From positions 49,699,058 to 49,763,057 of the forward strand of contig OU862919.1 in assembly GCA_917880885.1 (NCBI GenBank): a stretch of DNA of 64,000 nt, read 5' to 3'. This DNA comes from Limnephilus marmoratus (taxonomy: Eukaryota > Arthropoda > Insecta > Trichoptera > Limnephilidae). The translations under genes were made by a program, and so were the position numbers. Shown one piece after another: positions 35,527 to 46,300 of the stretch (within the stretch, counting starts at the first letter, position 1; each line of letters opens with the position of its first letter). Under the pieces are notes generated by a model. It worked only from the letters and a program-made list of their open reading frames with translations, was not told where the DNA came from and did no database searches.

Positions 35527-35999
35527 AAAAATACTGCGGAATCAAACAAATTTTATAAACTCCAACCTTCGAACTCGAACTTCCAACGCACGAACTACCC
35601 CTCCACACAATCGTCCAAACATTTGAAGCCTCGTCCAAGAATTTGGCCTCAGTGTGGCTGTAACATTATAGGTGGTATTTTGAAAAATAGGCATTTGACA
35701 GCTGATAGAAATAGACATTTATGTTTATGTCCATTATATCTATGGCCGCTGATGACGTTTCGTATTTTGTATATTATTTTTTATGTTAATTTGGTTTATT
35801 ATGTATTAATGAAATATCAAATATAATTTTAAATGGCACATTTAATTATATTCTCACGTATTATGTCTTAAATATTACAACAGCAGGTTTTGTAAATGTT
35901 TTAGAAATTTTTTCTCGGTTATATGGCATAAACAAATAGATACAATGTAATCAAATGTAATGATATCTGTCACATGGCTGTCAACAATGACACCAATGT

Positions 36000-36222
36000 T
36001 TTTGTCGCGGTAACCAGTTTGAGATAAAACTAAGTTTCCGCTCTCATAACCAAAAGAATCTCGTCGCTGATTGCTGATTTTTTACGTTACCGCACAGCGC
36101 GCACAGCTATTTTTCAGTGATAAGAAAGTCATTGTTTGGTAGTTTATAACCGTAATACATATATATTAATGCAGTCTATTTTCACTCGCAGTTACGTTTT
36201 GCGGCCTTTCGGAACTACGTTT
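36000..36222 (+). promoter_or_regulatory. PNPO: Likely original PNPO promoter and 5' UTR region
   Basis: This stretch directly abuts the hAT insertion that now separates it from the PNPO start codon. It holds an initiator-like TTTTCAGTGATAAG near 36112 and a slightly GC-richer patch. The placement as promoter is inferred from its position only. Confidence 0.4.
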
Positions 36223-37328
36223 CAGGGATGTTCTGCCCAAAAAAATTATTTCCCTAGATTTCGAGGTGAAATTTCCCTAGAATTTCCCTAGATTTCGGGG
36301 GTACCAAAATCCGCGTAGAGGGAGGGGGGGGGGGGGGGGGGGTTGTCGGACTTTGAAATAAAGGACTTGGAAAGTGGTATTCCTTTTATTTACATAGTAT
36401 AATAATAATTTCTAGACATTTTGTTTCAGTTACTTAATTTTATTTTTTTCCTTCAATTTTTTTATTTATTTTTTAAATAAAAAAAAACAAAAATTGAGTA
36501 ACAAATGTACATAAAAGATAAAACTTTTCAAAACAAAATACATAATAAACGTTTGTTGTACATACCATTAGGGAACGTACCCATACTAGGTGACCAAATT
36601 TTTGCAATTTTTAACCCCCCCCCCCCCCCTCCGGTGACCAAAAACCTAAGCAACCCGCCGCTCATTTGTACCAACCGTGGTATTTTGAAGACCGGGGGGG
36701 GGGGGGCCTCTGAACAGGTCTCGTTGTATGGGTACGTTCCCTTATAAGCAGTCAAATTTTTCAAATAATCATATTTACGAAAGTACTGTGTAACACTAAT
36801 CCTTTTATATGTTTATTAATTGGAAAGATATTGGAACTTAGTAGGTGTACTTATAATAGTGTGCTTTTCCAAATAAAACACTTTTTGAAATAATAATTTC
36901 AAAGTATGTATACACTTACCACTGAATTAGAAAAGGAATTTAAAATAAAAATCACTTTGCAAAATAAAAATCAACCGCAATCACCGAAAAAAAGGAACTT
37001 GCAACTTAAATTAAATATTTTTTCAATATTTTTTAATTTTTTAGATACATATGTAATATCATTTTGAGTTGTCAGTGTTAAAAATATACATTGCTTGAAA
37101 GTAGAAAGTAGATCAATACGAAAGTAGATTTATAGGAATTAAAAAAAAACTCTATATATTCTCTAAAACTAAACTAAAAAACTCTATATATAACTCTAAT
37201 ATTGTCATATTTAATAAAAAATTTGCCAGAGTTCGAAATTTCCCTAGATTTGTGCTGATTTCCCTTTTCCCTAAAAAATATTTTTCTCCCCTAGATCTAG
37301 GGAAATTTCCCTAGACATACCATCACTG
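36223..37328. mobile_element. hAT element inserted just upstream of the PNPO start codon
   Basis: Ends CAGGGATG and CATCACTG, with exact 8-bp duplications CTACGTTT (36215-36222 and 37329-37336). Subterminal sequences repeat TTTCCCTAGATTT words in both orientations. It has a G run at about 36318-36340 and hosts a Harbinger-like MITE at 36571-36741. No transposase frame remains in the 1106 bp. Confidence 0.85.
36571..36741. mobile_element. Harbinger-like MITE (TTA target)
   Basis: Ends GGGAACGTACCCATAC and GTATGGGTACGTTCCC, flanked by TTA (36568-36570, 36742-36744). C and G runs face each other inside, so the 171-bp element folds into one hairpin. It is nested inside the hAT element. Confidence 0.8.
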
Positions 37329-37351
37329 CTACGTTTATAGCAGGCAGAAAG

Positions 37352-37388
37352 ATGAGCGGCGATGCAGTCCGGTCCGTCGATATCGGAA
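37352..37388 (+). CDS. PNPO: PNPO coding exon 1
   Basis: Encodes [12 protein letters not shown] plus one base, then donor GTAAGTC at 37389. The split codon becomes serine with exon 2 (A + GT). The ATG follows AGGCAGAAAG and lies 15 bp after the hAT target duplication. No other in-frame ATG lies between them. Confidence 0.8.
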
Positions 37389-40300
37389 GTAAGTCATTCT
37401 ATTAATTTTATACAAAACCGGGACCAGCTCATTTTACACTAAAAAAAATAAATTTTTACGCCAGTAGATAGGTAATAATTAGATGTAATTAATTCCGTGA
37501 GCGGAAATTGAAAAAAATGTACACTATCATTAATTTCTTAAATTTAAAAATACGAAAATGTCATTTTTCAAAGTGCAAAAGCGGTAATATGCACTTTTTC
37601 ACGAAAAAACACTTTGCAGAAGTTGAATAATTGTTAGAATTACGTATTTCGGAAACTTTTTGCATTGGGGGAGGCGGAAAATGATGCATTTTAAATTTCA
37701 ATTGCATAAAATCAAAATTCACTTCGCGTCTTCGAAACTGACATGGCGCGGCCGATCTGTCACACAAGCCCGCTAGACAAACCCTGCGTAGCCAGACAAA
37801 CTATTTAAAAACGTAGGCTGTTTTTTAAAGTTAAGATAATATTCACAAGTCCGCTATACAAACCCTGCGTAGCCAGACAAACCATTTAAAAACGTAGGCT
37901 GTTTTTTAAAGTAAAGATAACAACATGGAGGTCATTGAAAAATGACATTTTCGTATTTTTAAATTTAAGAAATTGAAGATAATATACATTATTTTCATTT
38001 TCCGCTCACGGAATTAATTACATCTAATTATTACCTATCTACTGGGGTATATATTTATTTATTTTTGTCCAAAATGAGCTGGTCCCGGCTTTGTATAAAT
38101 TTACCGTCATTCTTTTCAGTTATTATAAAAAATAGGCCATTTCAAAATTACTGCAGTACCTTTAAAACTGAGAATTACTATATCCCAGAGTCTACAGGAG
38201 TTTCCTTTCTTCTCTATTTCAATTCAGATTTCGATAAATTTGCCGTACTCTGCCTCATGGAATATTTCTTGTTTACCCCGGCATTACGATGGTGGCAATT
38301 TGTTACAAGGACGTGGGGGTTGGGTCGTCATTACCCACTAGTTCAATACCAGATATTTCTTTATATTTATGGAAAACTCGGGAAATTTTATACTGCACTT
38401 TATGAAAGTAAAACATGACATTATATCGACAGAAGTATGTAAATTTTTTTTAACCAATAAACATACCACTTAAAGTTAACAAAACTAACTTCCCCTAGCT
38501 TAATCATACTGAACACTTATTTTTAAACGACTTCAAAAAGGAGGAGGTTCTCAATTCGATTGTATTTTTTTTTTTTTTATCATTCTTTTAATTTAAATGG
38601 CACTTTCAGGAACTTAATAAACTAATCTTTGGAAAAAAATAACAAAAGTTAATTTGAATCATCGCTATGAATGCAGTCGGAGAAAAAGGTATTACGGGGA
38701 GGGGTCATATTTACCTCTTTCAGCTTTCGGCACGTTAAGTAACTCGCAGAGCGATCGCCGTCTGACTGATTTCTTATTAAAAATGTTTTAAACGTTTTTT
38801 CGGGAGGAATGCAGATCCTGCCAATGTTTGTTTTTTTTTGCCAAAAACCATGTTTTTACCGAGTTTTAAGTTGGGCACTTTAATTTGGAAGGTGAAAAAA
38901 AGTGCGGAAAGCAATAGAAATTTTTTTTGAATAATTTTAATTTTCAATTGCGAAATTTCACTTCGCGAACCGATACTACGACAGCCCGCCCGCTGCCGCC
39001 CGCCATTTTGTCACTGTTATGTTGGTATCCCTGACCTGATACAAACAAGAGCCTAGATACGATTATAGCTGACTTCGTGGGATACATGGCGCGTAATTAT
39101 GAAATTTGTCTAGCGGGCTTGTGTATGTTATCTTTACTTTAAAAAACAGCCTATGTTTTTAAATGGTTTGTCTAACGTGATTGTGAATGTTATCTTTACT
39201 TTAAAAAACAGCCTAAGTTTTTGAATGGTTTGTTTGTCTACGCAGAGTTTGTGTAGCGGGCTTGTATATATTATCTTTATTTTAAAAAACATCCCAGGAT
39301 TTGAATGGTTTGTCTCCATTCCAGTGCCTGATTAGAGATTCGTTTACATTATATTATTAATTCTGTTTTTCACAATCATGCGCCTTATCATTTATCCCAC
39401 GAAGTCGGCTACAATCGTATCTAGCTTCGTTTGTATCAGGTCTGGGATACCAACATAACAGTGACAAAATGGCGTAGTATCGGTTCACGAAGTGAAATTT
39501 TATTTATACTTTAAACGGCTGTATCTCCCTCAATTTTGCCAAGCGCCTTAATTTTTGTTTTATTCAGCTTCTCCACACTTTTCTCATCTAGAAAGTGCCT
39601 TTTTATTAAATTCCCAGACATTGGCAGGATCTGCATTTCACCCACAAAATTAACTTCCCCTAGCTTAATCATACTGAACACTTATTTTTTATCATTCTTT
39701 TAATTTAAATGGCACTTTCAGGAACTTAAGAAACTAATCTTTGGAAAAAATAACAAAAAGTTAATTCGAATCATCGCTATGAATGCAGTCGGTGCAAAAA
39801 GGTATTACGGGGAGGGGTCATATTTACCTTTTTCAGCTTTCAGCACGTTAAGTAACTCGCAGAGCGATCGCCGTCTGACTGATTTCTTATTAAAAATGTT
39901 TTAAACGTTAAGAAAGTCAACGCCTCTAGCTACTGAAAAGAGCGGCAACGTCGCAAGCGTAGTTATAAAACCACAATCAACTTAAAACATGGTGAATTTG
40001 ACCCATCCCCCATGATGCCGGATTAAATAGTTAGATTTAGCTTTATTATTATGAAAAGTGAGTATTTATGTCGGGGAGGCGAAAAAATGTGCATTTTATA
40101 TTTTAATTTTGTTAAAATTAATTCACTTACGCAAAGTGTTCAACGCCATGATTGGACAAGTGAGCGAATAGTTCCTACTACATTTTTACCCAGATATCTT
40201 CATGAAAACTCTTAGCGAACTGGTTTTAGGGGGTAAGCGTTTGATTTGTTTGCTACCAGGCCAATAATAATGCATATTCACAATGGGACAACCCTGTGAC

Positions 40301-43300
40301 AGTGAGTTAAACTGACCTAGGTATATTATTATTTTTTTTAAATGTGCATAAGGTGCATTAAGGTGCCCGGGTTCATGGGGTGAGGTTTGTCTAGGTCTTG
40401 AAGGCGGATGACCAGGACATACTGAACCCCAGATTCCTACCCACCCCTTAAACCCTTTTCCTTCCCAGAACTCTCCTCTCCTTCCTTTCCTTAAAAAAAA
40501 CCCTCCACACAGCATCCCCAAAGATGACATAGGCCCTAAGGGAAATTATTTTCCTCAGGGCCTCCTGTGTGGAGCTCATGTAAAAAAAAGGAATAAATTC
40601 GGTTTTTGGGGGAAATTCCTAAAAAACAAAACTAGTTATTTTTATACTAATTATGGGCCGGAAAAACCGAATCTGAAAGAATTAGGCGGCGGAAAGCAAT
40701 ATTAACTGAGTTACACGACTTTAAAATTTTTTATACGCGTACAGGAAAATAGCCATTTTGGAAGTATTCTGATTCCTACAAAATCAAACTAATAGTTATT
40801 TTTATACAAACTTTGGGCCGAGGAATCCGAATCTGAAAGAATTAGGCGGCGGCAAGCAATATTAACTGAATTACACGACTTTAAAATTTTCAATACACAC
40901 AAACAAGAAAATATTCATTTCGATAGCTGAATTTGACTCATTCAGTACAAAATCATAGATAAACAAGAAATCTACGAAAACATGTGTTGGCAGTGTTACC
41001 AAGTCTCAAAAAATATTTATCCCTATATTTATGAATTACAACTATCTCAACGGCCGTATTCTTAAACCAAAAGTATGAAAATTCGTAATCTTAAAAATGC
41101 GTAACCAAACCTAACCTAACGCTAGGTTTGTGTAACATGGTTTGTACCCCTTTATACCGCCTGCTCGCGTCAATTTTAAAAAACATCCCTGTTTTCAAGT
41201 AGTTTAACGGCTACGCGAGGTTTGTGTAACATGGTTTGTGCCCCTTTATACCGCCTGCTCACGTCCCTAACCTAACCTAACCTAACCTAACCTAACCTAA
41301 CGCTAGGTTTGTGTAACATGGTTTGTGCCCCTTTATACCGCCTGCTCGCGTCAATTTAAAAAAACAGCCTACGTTTTCAAGTAGTTTAGCGGCTACGCTA
41401 GGTTTGTGTAACATGGTTTGTGCCCCTTTATACCGCCTGCTCGCATCAATTTAAAAAAACAGCCTACGTTTTCAAGTAGTTTAGCGGCTACGCTAGGTTT
41501 GTGTAACATGGTTTGTGCCCCTTTATACCGCCTGCTCGCGTCACGGCAAAAAAACATCCCTGTTTTCAAGTAGTTTAACGGGTACGCTAGGTTTGTGTAA
41601 CATGGTTTGTGCCCCTTTATACCGCCTGCTCGCGTCACGGCAATAAAACATCCCTGTTTTCAAGTAGTTTAGCATCTACGCTGGGTTTATGTAACATGGT
41701 TTGTGATACAAAAGTGAGTAAAATTTATAAAGAATAAGTACTTAAAATATAAACGTGTTATTTTACGTTATTGATATTACTGGTTAATGGCAACACTTAA
41801 TTTTGTGTGGTAAAAACATCTATGTTATCTTGTTTTCTATGGTCTTTGTACTACGTGTGTCAAGTCAAAATCAGCTTGCGAAATGAATATTTTCATGTGC
41901 ATGTTTGGAAAATTTTAAAGTCGTGTAATTCAGTTAATATTGCTTGCCGCCGCCTAATTCTTTCAGATTCGGATTCCCCGGCCCAAAGTTAGTATAAAAA
42001 TAACTATTAGTTTGATTTTGTAGGAATCAGAATACTTCCAAAATGGCTATTTTCCTGTATGCGTATAAAAAATTTTAAAGTCGTGTAACTCAGTTAATAT
42101 TGCTTTCCGCCGCCTAATTCTTTCAGATTCGGTTTTTCCGGCCCATAATTAGTATAAAAATAACTAGTTTTATTTTTTAGGAATTTCCCCCAAAAACCGA
42201 ACTTTAGCCAAAAAAAATATATATATAAATTTTATTCTAAACATTTTTCTTTTTTTTTTCTCTTTACCGTCAATAATGAGAAGAAATTATTTCAAATAAT
42301 TTTTATTCTTTAATATACAGTATGATTCGGATATAACGACTTCGCTTATAACGGCTTACCGTTTTTAGCGACGACAATGTAAACTCAAGTTAGGTTTCAT
42401 TGTTAGGTACTAGGAAAAATATCCGTTTAGTATGACTCCGTTTTAAGCGACCAACTGCGACCTGTTTTGACGTATTTTAATGATAATTCGTACGGTTAGA
42501 ATGATGCGCAGTGTTTTGTTTACAAAACCTGCGCACCAAAACTTCGCCGTTCCGCGCCTCACCTACTCCCCGAGCGCGCAAACACCTATCCTTATTAACA
42601 CGCGTAAATCACTGTCAGTATTTATCATCCATTGTGACTAGGTTAAAAGCTCGTCAGAATTAGTTCCATGAAGCGAAAGTGTTTTTCAATTGAAGAAAAA
42701 AGCACTATATTACACCGTTTAGAAGCCGGTGAATCAAATTTAACCCTCGCGAAAGAGTTCGGCGTGTCTTCGGCAGCCGTTTTATGCGTCGTCCAGTTAG
42801 TACGACAAAGAATCGCCGGCCCCTTGAGGGTCGTTATATCCGGATTCTACTGTACTTTATACTTAGAATTAGAGTCTCAGGCCTATTTTGTCAGAGAGTC
42901 AAAATATTTCCACTTTGCAATAAAATCCAAATAAATGGAATATTTCTGAACGCATCTGAAAACTGTCTTTGAAAGCTGATGAAATACGCTTTCAAATTTT
43001 ATGATTCGAAATAAACTAATAATAATGAAAACATCAGAAAGTTTTAAAAATTACCCACCTTACTTTTTTTTCTAACTAAAATTATTGATAACGAAAAAAA
43101 ATAAAAACACACATATATTTTATTAGATATTACAAACAATATCGTTGACTCACTTTTTTGTCATCTCATGCAAAACATCACTTTCATAGAATTCTTATAA
43201 AATTCACACGGTAACAGTAAAACAAAATAATTAGTGTCCGACCGAAACAGGACTTTCCACCGAAACCGAATCTTCGGTGTCTGTCTCAGTTTCGGCCGAA

Positions 43301-46300
43301 ACCGAAACTTTTTTAGACACGTTAAAAATCGATTGTTTACTGTTATTTGGCTTATTTTTTACACTTTTTCAGACAGTTAACTTTTGTTAAATTAATTAAA
43401 TAAAAAAAAAACAATAATTGAAGTATGTGAAAAAAAATTATTTTTTTTATATTACTTCTATAAAACAAACAAAATTTATAAAAAATAACAAAACATGTTA
43501 ACTACTTCTTGGAACAAACATTTGTTAATAATCAACACTTACATTATAAAGGAAGGACCTCATTAATTGAATATTTCAATTTTTATTGCGTTTACAATCA
43601 CAAAAATTCTTTTTATACGTGTTAACTAACTAACCATCACGCCGTTTCTCCGCAGGGGTAGGCAGAGAGGACGGACCGCCAAACAACTCGGTCTTGGCAC
43701 ACACTCTTTGCCTCACTCACATTCATACATCGTCTCTCTACGTGTTAAATGAAATAAAAAAACAATAATTGAAGTAGGTATGTAAAAAAAATAAATATTT
43801 TTTTGGTATTAGTGCTATAAAACAAATCAAAATTAACAACCATGTTAACTACTTCTTGGAACAAACATTTGTCAATAAACTTAAAGGAAGGACCTCATTA
43901 ATTGAGTGTTTTGCTGATGATAGCGGGTGATATACGAGCCACGAGGTCAGCCGAACGAGAAGTTCCAAGAAGTAGTTAACATGTTTTGTTATTTTTTATA
44001 AATTTTGTTTGTTTTATAGAAGTAATATACAAAAAATATTATTTTATCACATGCTTATTGTTTTTTATTTATTTAATTTAACACTTGTTAACTATCTTAA
44101 TAAGTGTAAAAAATAAGCCAAATAACAGTAAACAATCGATTTTTAACATGTCTAAAAAAGTTCCGGTTTTGGCAGATTTTCTGCCGAAACTGATGCCGAA
44201 ACTAGATTTTTTTGCTAAAACTTGCCGAAACCGAACCTTCGGTCGTCACTAAAAATAATATGTCCAAAATAATCTCACTTTTTCAAGACGGGGATTTCAG
44301 GTGTCAGTCCTTTGAAATGCAATGTTGCCAGTTCTTTCGGTTAGGGGTCGTCCATTAATCACGTGATGTTTTTTAGCAACTTTTTAACCCCCCCCCCCTC
44401 TTGGTGATATGTGGTGAGGTTTTAGACTAACCCCCCCCCCCAAAATCACATGTATTTTTTTAGTACAAAGTTTTTGAAATTTTCAGAATATTAGCACGAA
44501 AAATAAATACACGTGATATCTCATTATACCCCCCCCCCCGTCGTGATATTTTCCGAACCCCCCCCCCCCCCTTTCGAGCCTCACGTGATTAATGGACGAC
44601 CCCTTAAAGACATTTTTTATTATTACTATATCGAATCCCAGCTTGTATAGTCTTTATTCAATGTGTTTTTGAAGTGAAAACTTCTTTAGCACTTTTGTGA
44701 TTAACACTCGATGAAACAAAAAAGCAACACTAAGAAGAGACAAATGCGTACATCTATAGGATTTTGCCTTCGAGAGAATGAGTGCAGTGCTTCGTAGTCT
44801 CCCTACTCTTGTCTACTTTAGTTAATGGTTTCACTTCTACCATATGTGAACTGCACACATTTTTTTGTTTTTATTAGTATGGCTGTATATGGATAATCAA
44901 TCCGTCGAACAATAATATATTTTTAACATTGTATAAATGACCCTTTAACATTACATAATAAGTTTTCTCTTACTGACATCATTTACTGTATGTTTCTAGG
45001 TATGAGGATAAAATACAAGGATAGGAGTGAGACCTTCCTAGAGGAGCACCTGGTGTCCAAGGAACCTTTTGGTCAGTTCCACGCCTGGTTCGAACAAGCC
45101 AAGAGCAATGATAAAATACTTGAGCCTAACGCTATGTGCTTATCTACCGCCACTAAGTAATAAAACAATTTATAGAATGCATTATATTTATAATACGGAA
45201 ACTGATCCTACAAAAAGAATTTGATTTGCAAAAATACAATATTAAATTAAAGATACCTACGTACTTATAATATATAATCAATATATATTATAAATTAAAG
45301 TGTACTACAATGTGTGTGCCGCTAAAACTCAGAAACTGAGTCCCGGTACGATCAAGGGATATGGTGTGGTGTGTATATCCCCCATCCATGAAGAAGGTTC
45401 CCTTTTACCTGAAGGGCGTGCTTTTGAAGATATAAGGTCTGGAAGTTTCGCTCTCTAGAAATTTCTAGAACAGTCCAGAACATTTGAGAGCATTCCAAAA
45501 CATTCCAGAACATCCCGGAACTTTCTGAAATGTTTGAGAATAGTCTGGAACGTTCGGGAACATACCATATCGTTGTGGAACAGTCAGTGGCGTAGCGAGG
45601 GGGGGGGCGGTCCGCCCCGGGTGCCACCCGAAGGGGGTGACACTCGACCGTGGAAAAAAATTTACGAAGGATATTGTCAACAAAGTATTGTATACATGAA
45701 CACAGTCTGTTATTTTCTTTCATATGTTCTCCGTGGAGTGCCCCGAATTTTGTGTCTAGGTCTTTTTGTAGGCGAACATAGCCTATATTTGTGGAGAAAT
45801 CTGAAATTCTCTAGCCCCCCCCCCCCCCCCCAGGGGATGGTAGGATGTGAACTAATTTAATGAAGTCGAAATTAGCGTTTTGAATTTTTTCTCGAATTGG
45901 GTGACACCACGCCCCGGGGGGTGACATCCGCCCCAGGTGCCACCCATGCTAGCTACGCCACTGGGAACAGTCCAGAACACTCTTGAATGTTCTGAAAACA
46001 TTGTAAATAAAGCAAGATCCGTTGTGGGTTTGAACATCAGTTCAATCTCATATCAACTCCTTGAGGGAAGTCGGGTGCCCCAGCTAGTAATAAATAATGG
46101 ATTTATAATAACAAAAACAATTTGCACAGTTGAGGAGTACATTATAAATTTGCAAACTTCTTGCATTAAAATGTCTAGTTTGTATTTTTCTATTAAAAAA
46201 TGATTTGTGTTTTCTAGGGATGGAATTCCATCTGCACGTTTTGTACTCTGCAAAGGATATGGAAAAGATGGATTCAAGTTCTTTACAAATTTGGAAAGTC

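Larger units (their letters stand above)
45298..46087 (+). mobile_element. Helitron-like element carrying a heat-shock-element-like array
   Basis: Shares its start region (CTAAAACTCAGAA, GTCCCGGTACGATCAAG) with 53100-53215 and ends GGTGCCCCAGCTAG followed by T, a Helitron-type 3' end. The 5' border is uncertain. It lies wholly in PNPO intron 2 and is split by a hAT-like MITE at 45585-45963. Confidence 0.5.

Noticed and set aside
38065..38418. 117-codon + strand open frame
   Set aside because: Starts inside the arm of element F in PNPO intron 1 and has no conserved motif.
41268..41303. True telomere or chromosome end
   Set aside because: Only seven units, interstitial, flanked on both sides by element D sequence.
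41393..41638. 81-codon minus-strand frame with repeated [14 protein letters not shown] units
   Set aside because: It is the 94-bp minisatellite core of element D read in one frame, not a repeat protein gene.
45352..45723. 123-codon minus-strand frame with repeated MFW/LECS words
   Set aside because: The repetitive peptide is a by-product of the 10-bp-periodic DNA array and crosses a hAT insertion border.
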